From Reyranella sp. (GTDB lineage: Bacteria > Pseudomonadota > Alphaproteobacteria > Reyranellales > Reyranellaceae), in assembly GCF_004297405.1 (NCBI RefSeq), contig NZ_SCVC01000013.1:1-57621 (forward strand): a DNA stretch of 57,621 nucleotides, in the 5' to 3' direction. Made by a program: the position numbers and the translations under genes. The notes beneath the pieces are model-generated. The model was not told the DNA's origin, ran no database searches, and was given only the letters and a program-made list of their open reading frames with translations. How positions within the stretch are numbered: position 1 is the first letter of the stretch; each line of letters starts with the position of its first letter. This document shows positions 16,834 through 27,638 of the stretch, in pieces.

Positions 16834-17934
16834 ATGAAGGCCGCTGTTCTGTTCAAGCCCAATGAGCCTTTGCAGGTCGTGGAGTGCGAGCTCGATCCGC
16901 CGAAGGCGCAGGAAGTGCGCGTGAAGATGCGGGCGTCGGGTGTTTGCCAGAGCGACTGGCACGTCATGAACGGGGACTGGCCGTCACCCATGCCGATCGT
17001 GCCGGGCCATGAAGCGGCCGGCGAGATTCTCGAATGCGGCGCCGGCGTCACGACGGTGAAGCCGGGCGACCACGTAATCTTCTCCTTCCGTCCGCATTGC
17101 GGCCGCTGCCGCTACTGCACGCAGGGCCGCACCGTCCTTTGCATCGGCCGCGCCTCGGTGCCGCCGGGCTCTCTCTACGACGGCACCTTGCGGCTGAAGC
17201 ACAAGGGCCAGGGCATCAACCAGATGGCCCGCATCGGCACCTTCGCCGAGGAGGTGGTGGTGCCGGAGGAGATGGTGATTCCGATCCGCAAGGACATGCC
17301 CTGGGCGCAGGCAGCTCTGGTCGGCTGCTGCGTGGCAACCGGCGTCGGTGCGGTGACCCGTCATGCCAAGATCGAAGCGGGCTCGACCGTGCTGGTGATC
17401 GGCTGCGGCGGCGTCGGCCTCAACGCCATCCAGGGCGCCATGCTCTCGGGCGCGTCGAAGATCATCGCGGCCGACATCCTCGACAACAAGCTCGAGATGG
17501 CGAAGACCTTCGGCGCCACGCACACCGTCAACACCGCGACCGACAACGACCCGGTGAAAAAGGTGAAGGAGATCACCGGCGGATTGGGTGTCGACTATTC
17601 CTTCGATGCGGTGTCGATCGACAAGACCCAGGCCCTCGGTTTCGATGCCCTGGCGCCGGGTGGGCACGCCGTCGCCGTCGGTATCTCTGCGCCGTCGATG
17701 AAGGCGCAGTACTCGCCCTTCATGATGGTGTTCAGTGAGAAGAAAGTGAGCGGCACCTTCTACGGTTCCGTGCGGCCCGACCTCGATTTCCCGGTACTGG
17801 TCGACCACTACATGAACAAGCGTCTGAACATCGACGGCCTGATCAGCCGCACCTACAAGCTCTCGGAGATCAACGACGGCTTCAAGAGGATGATGGCCGG
17901 CGAAGTTGCCCGCGGCGTCGTTGTGTTCGACTGA
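16834..17934 (+). CDS. Zinc-dependent alcohol dehydrogenase
   Basis: 366-residue medium-chain dehydrogenase of the class III/AdhC type. Catalytic zinc ligands are in SGVCQSDWH (Cys37) and PGHEAAGE (His and Glu near 60). The structural-zinc lobe, with Cys residues in CGRCRYC followed by a fourth at VLC, lies at about 89-104. The Rossmann motif GCGGVGLNA is at about 190. The SD AGGAGG at 16821 supports the ATG. The acyl-CoA dehydrogenase gene follows after 26 bases, so a shared catabolic role for an alcohol-derived acyl chain is possible. Substrate unknown. Confidence 0.9.
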   Translation: MKAAVLFKPNEPLQVVECELDPPKAQEVRVKMRASGVCQSDWHVMNGDWPSPMPIVPGHEAAGEILECGAGVTTVKPGDHVIFSFRPHCGRCRYCTQGRTVLCIGRASVPPGSLYDGTLRLKHKGQGINQMARIGTFAEEVVVPEEMVIPIRKDMPWAQAALVGCCVATGVGAVTRHAKIEAGSTVLVIGCGGVGLNAIQGAMLSGASKIIAADILDNKLEMAKTFGATHTVNTATDNDPVKKVKEITGGLGVDYSFDAVSIDKTQALGFDALAPGGHAVAVGISAPSMKAQYSPFMMVFSEKKVSGTFYGSVRPDLDFPVLVDHYMNKRLNIDGLISRTYKLSEINDGFKRMMAGEVARGVVVFD

Positions 17935-17960
17935 AGCTAGATTGTTATTTCGAGAGTTTG

Positions 17961-20344
<2,384 letters not shown>

Positions 20345-20423
20345 GAGAAACGCCTCCCCTTCGCGCGCTCCCCGACTAAGCTGGGGAGGAGAAGTCGAGC
20401 GAGTTGGAGTAGAATAGCCGAAC

Positions 20424-21335
20424 ATGGCGATTCGGGACGACTTCGAGGTGGTCGCGGGCCAAGTGCGCACAGTCGTGCAGCGCTTCGCCCTTGGCCTGGT
20501 CGTGGTCGCTGCCTTCGTCATCATGCTGATCGGCAAGGCCGACACCGTTCTCGTCGAACACGCCCGCGTCCTTGCGCTCGATATTGCGAGCCCGGTGCTC
20601 GAGGCCATTGCGCGGCCCGTCGCCTATGCCAACCGCGCCATCGCCGACCTGAGGGAATTCGCTTCGCTGCGCGAAGAGAATGCGCGGCTGCGCGAGGAGA
20701 ACGCCCGGCTGCTCGCCTGGCAGACGGCCGCCCGGCGCCTCGAAAACGAGAACGAAGGCCTGCGGGGGTTGGCCAATTTCCGCGAGGGGCCCGAAGCCTC
20801 GTTCATCACCGCCCGCATCGTGGGCGACAGCGTCAACGCCTATATGCGCGGCGCGCTCCTCAATGTCGGTCGCAGGGTCGGCGTAGCCCCTGGCCAAGCC
20901 GTTGTGACAGGTGAGGGCCTGGCGGGCCGTATCGCCGAGGTCGGCGAGAACAGCGCCCGCGTCCTTTTCGTTACCGACGTGAACTCGCGCCTGCCAGTCC
21001 TGATCGAACGCACGCGCGAGCGCGCCATCTTGGCCGGCGACAACTCGACCCGCCTGCGGCTCACCTTGCTGCAGAGCGTGGCGGGCGTTCAGCGGGGCGA
21101 CCGCATCGTGACCTCCGGACACGGTGGCAGTTTCCCCGTCGGCATTCCGGTCGGCGAGGTGGTCGAGACGAACGAAGGCAGCGTTCGGGTGCGACCGTTC
21201 ACCGATTTCTCCCGTCTGGAGTTCGTGCGCGTCGTCGATTACGGCGTCACCGGTCTGGTGAGCGGCAGCACGGGAACGCCTGCACCCCAGGCCGCACCTG
21301 CCGGCACGCCGGCACCCGGCCAGAGGGTCCGCTGA
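20424..21335 (+). CDS. mreC: Rod shape-determining protein MreC
   Basis: Periplasmic scaffold of the elongasome that activates PBP2. The 303-residue protein has a short cytoplasmic start and one transmembrane helix (about 21-40). A periplasmic coiled coil (about 75-115, LREENARLREENARL) follows, then the beta-rich MreC core. The Pro/Ala-rich C-terminal tail is variable in the family. It lies 79 bases after mreB and one base before mreD. Confidence 0.94.
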   Translation: MAIRDDFEVVAGQVRTVVQRFALGLVVVAAFVIMLIGKADTVLVEHARVLALDIASPVLEAIARPVAYANRAIADLREFASLREENARLREENARLLAWQTAARRLENENEGLRGLANFREGPEASFITARIVGDSVNAYMRGALLNVGRRVGVAPGQAVVTGEGLAGRIAEVGENSARVLFVTDVNSRLPVLIERTRERAILAGDNSTRLRLTLLQSVAGVQRGDRIVTSGHGGSFPVGIPVGEVVETNEGSVRVRPFTDFSRLEFVRVVDYGVTGLVSGSTGTPAPQAAPAGTPAPGQRVR

Positions 21336-21336
21336 T

Positions 21337-21909
21337 ATGCGCGCCGATGGCGTACTCGCCGGTCTCGATCGCTGGGGCAGGGCGGCCCTGCCGGGCTCGG
21401 TACTGCTCTTTTTCGTGCTGCTGACCCTGGCGCCGCTGCGCGCCCCTTATCTGTCCGACACCTTGCCGCTCCTGCCGGCGCTGGTCGTGTTCCAGTTCAG
21501 TCTCGCCACGCCCGAGCGACTTCCCGGACCGCTGCTGCTGGCCATGGGCGTGTTGCTCGACCTGCTATTGGGCGGCCCCGGTGCGCCGGTTGGGGTCAGT
21601 GCCCTGGGATTCGTGTTGATCCGCGCCGCCGTGGTCGCCAACCGCCGCTACCTGGTCGGTGTGCCGTTCCTTTTCCAGTGGATCGGCTTCTGCATCCTCA
21701 TGTTCGGTTTCGTCGTCCTGGTCTGGGCCTTCACGACCCTGTGGACCTGGACGGCCATCGATCCTGTGCCGGCAATCAAGCAGTATCTCGTGGTGGCCGT
21801 GTTCTATCCTCTGCTGGCGCCGCTGCTCGCCCGGGTGCGCGCGCGCGATCCGCTGAACGTGCCGGAACTGTCGCGTGGCACGGCGCGGCCGGGTGAGACC
21901 ACGACATGA
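21337..21909 (+). CDS. mreD: Rod shape-determining protein MreD
   Basis: Small inner-membrane elongasome component. The 190-residue hydrophobic protein has about five transmembrane helices. LDLLLGGPGAPVGVSALGF near 72-90 corresponds to the conserved D-x2-x-G-x4-G-x-S/G stretch of MreD. It starts one base after mreC and overlaps mrdA by four bases, so it is coupled on both sides. Confidence 0.9.
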   Translation: MRADGVLAGLDRWGRAALPGSVLLFFVLLTLAPLRAPYLSDTLPLLPALVVFQFSLATPERLPGPLLLAMGVLLDLLLGGPGAPVGVSALGFVLIRAAVVANRRYLVGVPFLFQWIGFCILMFGFVVLVWAFTTLWTWTAIDPVPAIKQYLVVAVFYPLLAPLLARVRARDPLNVPELSRGTARPGETTT

Positions 21910-23819
21910 AGCATTTTCGTAAAGGCGATGGCGAACGCAGCGGCCTCTTTACGCGTCGCGCCCTGGTGCTGGGCGGTGCGCAGGCCGTGCTGCTGACGGC
22001 GCTGGCTGGTCGGCTCTACCAGCTCCAGGTCGTCGAGACGGAGCGCTTCGCATCGCTTGCCGACGAAAACCGCATCAATCTACGGCTGCTGCCGCCGTCG
22101 CGCGGGCTGATCTTCGACCGCAGCGGTCAGCCGCTGGCCGTGAACCGTAACAATTTCCGCGCGATGGTGACGTCCGACCGCGGACGCGGCGCAGACGTCC
22201 TGATCGAGCGGCTCGATCAGATCCTGAGCCTGGGCGACGCCGACAAGAACCGCCTGCTGCGTGAGCTTCGCCGCAGCCGCAATTCCCAACCGGCGGTCGT
22301 GCGAGAAAACCTTGGCTGGGAAGAGGTGGCGCGGCTGGAGTTCAACGCGCCCGATCTCCCGGGCGTCTTCATCGATCTCGGCCAGTCGCGTGACTATCCC
22401 GAAGGCGAGCTGATGAGCCACATCGTGGGCTATACCGGCCGCGTCGCCGATGAGGACCTTGCCGGCCGGGACGATCCGGTGCTCAGCCTCCCCACCATGC
22501 GCTTCGGCAAGAAGGGTATGGAGCGCTCGCTCGAGGACGATCTGCGTGGCCGCGCCGGCGCCGTTCAGGTCGAGGTCAACGCCGTCGGCCGCGTCGTGCG
22601 TGAACTCGACCGCACCGAAGGCCAGCCCGGCACCAATGCGCTGCTCACCATCGACCTCGACCTGCAGCGCTTCGTTGCCGAGAAGATGAAGGAGCATCAG
22701 TCCGGCTCGGTCGTGGTCATGGACGTGATCACGGGCGACGTGCTGGCGATGGTGTCGACACCGGGCTTCGATCCCTCGACCTTTGCCCGCGGCATTACGC
22801 AGAGCGAATGGCGTGAGCTTCTGGATAATCCCGAGCGGCCGTTGCACAACAAGGCGATCGCCGGCGTCTATCCGCCGGGCTCGACCTACAAGATGGTGAC
22901 GGCGCTGGCCGCGCTCGAATCCAAGGCGATCGATCCTTGGACGCGACTGCCCTGCGCCGGCTTCCTCGAACTCGGCAACATCAAGTTCCATTGCTGGCTG
23001 AAGGGCGGCCACGGCTCGACCAATGTCACCGAGGCGATCGCCTGCTCCTGCGACTGCTTCTTCTATGAGGCGGCGCGGCGCGCCGGTGTCGATCGTATTG
23101 CCGACATGGCCAACCGTCTCGGGTTCGGTAAGACGAGCGAGCTTGGCCTGCCGGGTGAATCGTCGGCCAATCAGCCGAGCCGCGGCTGGAAGCAGGAGAA
23201 GATCGGCAAAGCCTGGCAGCACGGCGATACCTTCAACCTCGGCATTGGCCAGGGTTACATGACGGCGACCCCGTTGCAGCTTGCCGTGATGACGGCACGC
23301 CTCGCCAATGGTGGCTACGAGGTTCAGCCCAATCTCTTGTTAGCCAAGGCGACGCCCCGCGAAGAGCTGGCGCCGCCGGCGCCCCGCGACAAGCCGACAG
23401 CGCCATCGCTCCGGTTGAATCCACAACACCTGCAGATCATCCGCCAGGGCATGGTCGATGTGGTCAATGGCAGCCTGGGCACGGCTATCCACCTGAGGCG
23501 CGACGGCGCCGGCAAGGTGCTGGACCCGGCCTTCACCTTTGCGGGCAAGACCGGCACGGCTCAGGTGAAGCGCATCACCGAACGCGAACGCGAGATGGGC
23601 ATCACCCAGGCGCAGCTTCCCTGGCATTTGCGCCACCACGCGCTGTTCGTCTGCTTCGGTCCGGCCGACAAGCCGCGCTATGCCTGCGCCGTCATCGTCG
23701 AGCACGGTATGGCGGGTGGCTCCACCGCTGGCCCGATCGGCCGCGATGTGCTGGTGGAGACCATGAAGCGCGATCCGTCGCGCCGCACCGATGGCTTCAA
23801 GAAGATGGCGTCGCGGTGA
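21906..23819 (+). CDS. mrdA: Penicillin-binding protein 2 (peptidoglycan D,D-transpeptidase)
   Basis: Class B PBP that cross-links lateral wall peptidoglycan with RodA. The 637-residue protein has one N-terminal transmembrane helix (about 20-40) and a pedestal domain with RGLIFDRSGQPLAVN (about 64-78). The transpeptidase domain carries nucleophile S326 in GSTYK, the SCD motif near 380 (PBP2 has Asp where other PBPs have Asn) and KTG at 548-550. The start overlaps the mreD stop; the stop overlaps the GTG of rodA. Confidence 0.95.
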   Translation: MKHFRKGDGERSGLFTRRALVLGGAQAVLLTALAGRLYQLQVVETERFASLADENRINLRLLPPSRGLIFDRSGQPLAVNRNNFRAMVTSDRGRGADVLIERLDQILSLGDADKNRLLRELRRSRNSQPAVVRENLGWEEVARLEFNAPDLPGVFIDLGQSRDYPEGELMSHIVGYTGRVADEDLAGRDDPVLSLPTMRFGKKGMERSLEDDLRGRAGAVQVEVNAVGRVVRELDRTEGQPGTNALLTIDLDLQRFVAEKMKEHQSGSVVVMDVITGDVLAMVSTPGFDPSTFARGITQSEWRELLDNPERPLHNKAIAGVYPPGSTYKMVTALAALESKAIDPWTRLPCAGFLELGNIKFHCWLKGGHGSTNVTEAIACSCDCFFYEAARRAGVDRIADMANRLGFGKTSELGLPGESSANQPSRGWKQEKIGKAWQHGDTFNLGIGQGYMTATPLQLAVMTARLANGGYEVQPNLLLAKATPREELAPPAPRDKPTAPSLRLNPQHLQIIRQGMVDVVNGSLGTAIHLRRDGAGKVLDPAFTFAGKTGTAQVKRITEREREMGITQAQLPWHLRHHALFVCFGPADKPRYACAVIVEHGMAGGSTAGPIGRDVLVETMKRDPSRRTDGFKKMASR

Positions 23820-24949
23820 GCCTCGCCCTCGACGCACCGGCGCCGATCGGCTTTGCCGAGAAGATCTGGCGCATCAACTGGGGGCTCGTCCTCGTCCTGA
23901 CCGCAATCGCGGGGGTTGGCGTTCTGGCGCTCTATTCGGCGGCCGGCGGCCGCTTCGAGCCGTGGGCAGCGCGTCATGCCGTGCGTTATGGAGCGGCCTT
24001 CGGACTGATGCTGGTGGTAGCGCTGATCCACCCCAAGGTCTGGCTGGCGATGGCCTGGCCGATTTACATCGTCTCGGTCCTGATGCTGGTGGCCGTCGAC
24101 GTCATCGGCAAGATCGGCATGGGCGCGCAGCGCTGGCTGGTGATCGGGCCGCTGCAGATCCAGCCTTCGGAAATCGCCAAGGTGGCGGTGATCCTGGTGC
24201 TGGCACGCTACTATCACGGGCTGCGCAAGGAACAGGCGTCGCAGTTCCTCTACACGCTGCCGCCGGTGGCCATGATCCTGGTGGTGGTGGCGCTGGTCAT
24301 GGTTCAGCCCGACCTCGGCACGGCGATGATGGTGCTGATGGGCGGTGGCGCATTGCTGTTCGTGGCCGGCGTGCGAATTTGGATGTTCCTTGCCGCGGGA
24401 GTTTCGGCGGTCGCCTGCCTGCCGATCGCCTGGACGCTCATGCACGAATACCAGCGCAAGCGCGTGCTCACCTTCCTCGATCCCGACCGTGACCCGCTGG
24501 GCGCCGGCTACCACATCACCCAGTCCAAGATCGCCATCGGCTCGGGTGGCCTGTTCGGCAAGGGATTCCTGAAGGGCACCCAGTCGTCGCTGAACTTCCT
24601 GCCGGAAAAACAGACCGACTTCATCTTCACGACCTTCGTCGAAGAGTGGGGCATGGTCGGCGCCTGCGTACTGCTCGCCCTGTTCGCGCTGGTGCTGGTG
24701 TGGGGCTTCTCGATCGCCTTCCGCAGCCAGCACCATTTTGGCCGCCTGCTGGCGCTCGGCGTCACGTCGCTGATGTTCCTCTACGTCTTCATCAACACGG
24801 CGATGGTCATGGGCCTGCTGCCGGTCGTGGGTGTGCCACTGCCGCTCGTCAGCAATGGCGGCACGGCGCTGCTCTCGGTTATGTTCGCCTGCGGGCTGCT
24901 GATCGGGGTCAACGTCTACCGCGATGCGCAACTGCCGCGCACACGGTAG
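23816..24949 (+). CDS. rodA: Peptidoglycan glycosyltransferase RodA
   Basis: SEDS-family polymerase that makes glycan strands from lipid II and pairs with PBP2. The 377-residue protein has about ten transmembrane helices. SEDS landmarks include GAQRWL (about 103), PSEIAKVAVI (about 119), QPDLGTAMM, the LPEKQTDFIFTTFVEEWG stretch (the Asp in this region is essential in the family) and the C-terminal PLPLVSNGGTALL. GTG start overlaps mrdA by four bases. It is the last gene of the cluster. Confidence 0.95.
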   Translation: MSLALDAPAPIGFAEKIWRINWGLVLVLTAIAGVGVLALYSAAGGRFEPWAARHAVRYGAAFGLMLVVALIHPKVWLAMAWPIYIVSVLMLVAVDVIGKIGMGAQRWLVIGPLQIQPSEIAKVAVILVLARYYHGLRKEQASQFLYTLPPVAMILVVVALVMVQPDLGTAMMVLMGGGALLFVAGVRIWMFLAAGVSAVACLPIAWTLMHEYQRKRVLTFLDPDRDPLGAGYHITQSKIAIGSGGLFGKGFLKGTQSSLNFLPEKQTDFIFTTFVEEWGMVGACVLLALFALVLVWGFSIAFRSQHHFGRLLALGVTSLMFLYVFINTAMVMGLLPVVGVPLPLVSNGGTALLSVMFACGLLIGVNVYRDAQLPRTR

Positions 24950-24980
24950 GCAGGTTTCCCCGGCCCGTTTTCCAGACGAC

Positions 24981-25009
24981 TCGACAAGGGGAAAAGGCCT
25001 TGGTATAGC
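24981..25009 (+). promoter_or_regulatory. Promoter of tRNA-Lys
   Basis: TCGACA (24981-24986), a 17-base spacer and TATAGC (25004-25009) lie 35 bases upstream of the tRNA 5' end. Spacing is ideal; the -35 box differs from TTGACA by one base. Confidence 0.6.
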
Positions 25010-25044
25010 CGCGCCGCTTCCGGGCAATGCCTCCGGTCTTCGGG

Positions 25045-25120
<76 letters not shown>

Positions 25121-25265
25121 TTCCCGGCAAGCACTTCGCGGACCAGTTCTTTCTCACCCTATGCAGGCTCCGGCAGCCGAGCATGCTTAGGCTATGTCCG
25201 CCTTTGCCTTGCCCTCTCCATCCGACGGTGGGATCGTACCATCGCCAACAGACTGGAGGGGCAGC

Positions 25266-25832
25266 ATGAGCTTGCTAGACATTCTGAACGGCATCCAGAC
25301 CGGTCCCGGCCGCGAGGCTCCCGCAGGGCGCAGCGGAAGTGGAAGCGCTCTCTCACCCATCATGATCGCGCTGCTCGGGCTGCTCGCCAGCCGGATGCTG
25401 GGCGGTCAGCAGCAGCAACAACCATCGGGAGGCAATACCTCAGCCAGTGGCGGCTTGTTGGGCGAATTGCTGGGTGGCGACCTCGGTGGCCTGCTGAAAG
25501 GCGGATTGGGCGGCCTGTTGGCCGGTGGGGCCGGTGGCTCCGCGGGCGGCGTCCTGAGCGGTGGCCTGGGCGACTTGATGAAACAATTCGAGCAGGCGGG
25601 CCAAGGCGATGCCGTCAAGTCGTGGGTCGGCACGGGCGCCAACCAGCCTATCGGTCTGGAAGATCTCGCGAAGGCGATCGGACCGGACAGACTCGGCACG
25701 CTCAGCCAGCAATCGGGATTGTCGCAGAACGATCTGCTTGCCGGCCTCAGCCAGCATCTGCCGGAATTCATCAATCAACTGACGCCTGATGGGCGGCTGC
25801 CGACGGACGAGGAATTCTCGCGCAACATGTAG
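25266..25832 (+). CDS. YidB-family protein (DUF937)
   Basis: 188 residues. The N-terminal part is low in complexity, with a hydrophobic segment (about 28-43) and a Gly/Leu-rich repeat region (about 62-105). A compact C-terminal domain (about 110-180, with VKSWVGTGANQPIGLEDLAKAIG split over SWVGTG and NQPI) matches the YidB/DUF937 fold. GGAGGG at 25255-25260 fixes the ATG at 25266 rather than an upstream in-frame ATG at 25194. Function of the family is poorly known. No obvious operon partner. Confidence 0.85.
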   Translation: MSLLDILNGIQTGPGREAPAGRSGSGSALSPIMIALLGLLASRMLGGQQQQQPSGGNTSASGGLLGELLGGDLGGLLKGGLGGLLAGGAGGSAGGVLSGGLGDLMKQFEQAGQGDAVKSWVGTGANQPIGLEDLAKAIGPDRLGTLSQQSGLSQNDLLAGLSQHLPEFINQLTPDGRLPTDEEFSRNM

Positions 25833-25872
25833 CCCGCCGGACGCTCGAGGTCGGCAGAGAGAGGCTATCCCC

Positions 25873-26310
25873 ATGAAGCATCTCGCACTCGCTGTCGTGC
25901 TGTCGCTTGCCGCCATTGCGACAGCGATGGCCGCCGATCCGGAGACCAACAAGAAAGTCGTTCTCGACTTCTACGAGAAAGGTCTCAATCAGAAAGACTT
26001 CGACGCGGCGGCCAAACATTTCGGGCCGAAATACATCCAGCACAATCCGACGGCGCCGGACGGTATCGAAGGCTTCAAGGCCTTCATTGCCATGCGCAAG
26101 GAGAAGACGCCGAATGCCCGCAGCGAGATCAAGCGCGCCTTCGCCGACGGCGATTTCGTGATCTTGCATGTCGAGAGCCATCGCGAACCCGGCGATCGCG
26201 GTGTGGCCATCGTCGACATCTTCCGCCTCGAGAACGGCAAGATTGTCGAGCACTGGGATGTGATCCAGCCGATCCCCGAGAAGGCGGCCAATAGCAACGG
26301 CATGTTCTGA
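25873..26310 (+). CDS. Secreted NTF2-like / SnoaL-type protein
   Basis: 145 residues with a clear signal peptide (about 1-21, ending TAMAAD). The mature part is an NTF2-like cone fold: YEKGLNQKDFDAAAKHFGPKYIQHNP, cut here as KDFDAAAKHF and YIQHNP, then DGIEGFKAF. The closing strand is IVDIFRLENGKIVEHWDVIQ. This is the SnoaL-like group often annotated as ester cyclase or predicted periplasmic protein. The His in QHNP and the Asp in HWDVIQ are the usual pocket residues. Its start is 40 bases after the YidB gene, perhaps cotranscribed. Substrate unknown. Confidence 0.85.
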   Translation: MKHLALAVVLSLAAIATAMAADPETNKKVVLDFYEKGLNQKDFDAAAKHFGPKYIQHNPTAPDGIEGFKAFIAMRKEKTPNARSEIKRAFADGDFVILHVESHREPGDRGVAIVDIFRLENGKIVEHWDVIQPIPEKAANSNGMF

Positions 26311-26346
26311 CGTTTTTTCGCTGCCGCTCATAAGTCCTGCGGGTTT

Positions 26347-26390
26347 CCGATTTGTCGTTGTGACAAATCGGAGCCGGTCGCCGATCTGTC
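26347..26390. promoter_or_regulatory. Three copies of CCGATyTGTC around a 10-bp dyad
   Basis: CCGATTTGTC (26347-26356) and its inverted copy GACAAATCGG (26362-26371) surround GTTGT. A third direct copy, CCGATCTGTC, lies at 26381-26390. It sits 45 bases before the mini-protein gene. Either an operator with a half-site or a terminator for the NTF2-like gene (no T run follows). Confidence 0.5.
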
Positions 26391-26434
26391 ACGTTTAGCG
26401 AGTAAACGGTCTGCCCCAGTGCATCGGAGGCAGC

Positions 26435-26650
26435 ATGGATACGGAAAACGATCTCCGACTCAGTCCCAGTGAATGGGAAACCTTGAAAGCGATCGGCGGC
26501 TGGAACCGCGATCATCGTCTGCTCGATCACGTTGCGATCAAGCATCTCGTGGAGTCGGAACTCGCTGTAGTAACAGCCAACGGACCCGCGATTACCGCGA
26601 TGGGACGCCGTGTCGTCGTACGCGGCTCACCGCAGCTCTGGAATTCCTGA
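26435..26650 (+). CDS. Small winged-helix-like protein
   Basis: 71 residues with a good SD (GGAGG about 7 bases before ATG). The pattern is a helix (SPSEWETLKAIG), a second helix (LLDHVAIKHLVESEL) and a beta-wing-like end (AVVTANGPAITAMGRRVVVRG). It resembles the C-terminal half of winged helix-turn-helix folds in which a recognition helix is followed by a wing. I do not recognise a named family. It could be a small DNA-binding regulator acting on the repeated CCGATyTGTC upstream, but this is inference. It converges on the selenoprotein gene with six bases between stops. Confidence 0.65.
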   Translation: MDTENDLRLSPSEWETLKAIGGWNRDHRLLDHVAIKHLVESELAVVTANGPAITAMGRRVVVRGSPQLWNS

Positions 26651-26656
26651 TCGCGC

Positions 26657-27562
26657 TCAGCCCTTCTTCAACGTGCTGGCGGCCGCCTGGTGTTCACGGC
26701 GCTCGCGGCCGGCCGCCAGCAGGCGTTCGCGCTCTGCCGGATCGACACGGCCGTAGCGGGCGCGCCAGCCGGGATCGTCCGCCTTCCAGGTGAAGGGCGC
26801 CTGCAGTGTCGTGCGTGGCCGGTCGGCCGTCTCGAGGAGGCCGATCGCCTGATCGACGATGGCGCGTTGCATGTCGCGGTTCCACGGAAGGCCACAGGGG
26901 TTGCCGAGTGGAAAGTCAGTGAACAGGAATCGCGGCACGCCGCAATATTCCACCACGTCGAGGGCCGAACCCACGATGACGGTCGGCAGTCCGTTGGCTT
27001 CGAGATGTCGGGCGACCAAACTCACGGTTTGGTGGCAGACGGGTCAAAGCGCGCAGAGCAGGGCGGCGTTGGCGCCATCTGCACGCAGCCGCGCCAGGAC
27101 TTCAGGCGCGTCCTCGGTCAGGGTCTTCCGTTGGCTGTACTCGGTCGGCACCCCGTGGAAACGCGCGGCGAGGCCTGCGAGGCGGCCATCGTGCGCCAGT
27201 GCGGATGCGGTCTCGATCGGCAGGTAGCTTTCGCGATCCTCGGTGTGGGTCGATTCCTTGTCCCAGGCGAGGTTGTTGGTGAACAGCGAGGCCGGCGGCG
27301 GATCGATATCCCCCGACCAGACACGGCGCACGCCTTGGGCATTGCGATTGCTGAGCCCCGGTGGGCTCGCCGTGGTGACGAGGCCGAGACGTGTAGCCGA
27401 AAGAGGCTTGGTGAGCGGGGTGAACGGTACGTCGTCGAAGCGCGCCCATACATAATCCTGCTCGTATCCTAGCGCGCGATAATAGTGCCGCGTGCGCTCC
27501 ATGTAGGAGACTGTGACATTATCCAGCGTACTGTCCCGCACATCGTCCGGCGTTTGGCCCAT
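26657..27562 (-). CDS. GrdB-like selenoprotein (glycine/sarcosine/betaine reductase selenoprotein B family) with in-frame UGA
   Basis: Read through the TGA at complement(27044..27046), this is a continuous 301-residue protein. Selenocysteine 173 lies in the motif U-P-V-C-H-Q-T (Sec173, Cys176). Residues 1-172 end DGANAALLCAL. Residues 174-301 carry LPTVIVGSALDVVEYCG and FPLGNPCGLPWNRDMQ, both hallmarks of the GrdB family C-terminus. In that family a UxxC or CxxC pair forms the redox centre. ATG at 27562 has GAGGAAAG upstream; an in-frame ATG at 27592 lacks SD spacing. A bSECIS-like hairpin follows the TGA. Conventional calling would give two fragments. It is divergent from the phosphatase gene by 76 bases. 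Substrate unknown; GrdA and GrdC partners are absent here. The alternative is a nonsense-mutated CxxC paralogue. Confidence 0.82.
27015..27033 (-). promoter_or_regulatory. Predicted bacterial SECIS hairpin
   Basis: On the minus strand, 10 bases after the TGA, ACCAAAC (27033-27027) pairs perfectly with GTTTGGT (27021-27015) around loop CGTGA. The distance from TGA to the apical loop is 17 bases, and G is the second loop base followed by T. This fits the bSECIS rules (16-37 bases, G within the first two loop positions). A bulged U as in the E. coli fdhF element is not present. Confidence 0.7.
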
Positions 27563-27638
27563 CGAGCTTTCCTCACCATTCTTTTCTGACATCCTGCTTG
27601 AGCTTTGCCGCTGCGGCAATGTTCTGGAGTCTTTCGCC

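Noticed and set aside
20345..20423. CTCCCC/GGGGAG repeat between mreB and mreC as a terminator
   Set aside because: Only six bp with a long loop and no T run, and the cluster is expected to be transcribed through.
26657..27562. GrdB-like gene as a pseudogene with one nonsense codon
   Set aside because: Possible and not excluded, but both halves are otherwise intact and the stop lies at the one place Sec is expected. It is kept as the alternative explanation.
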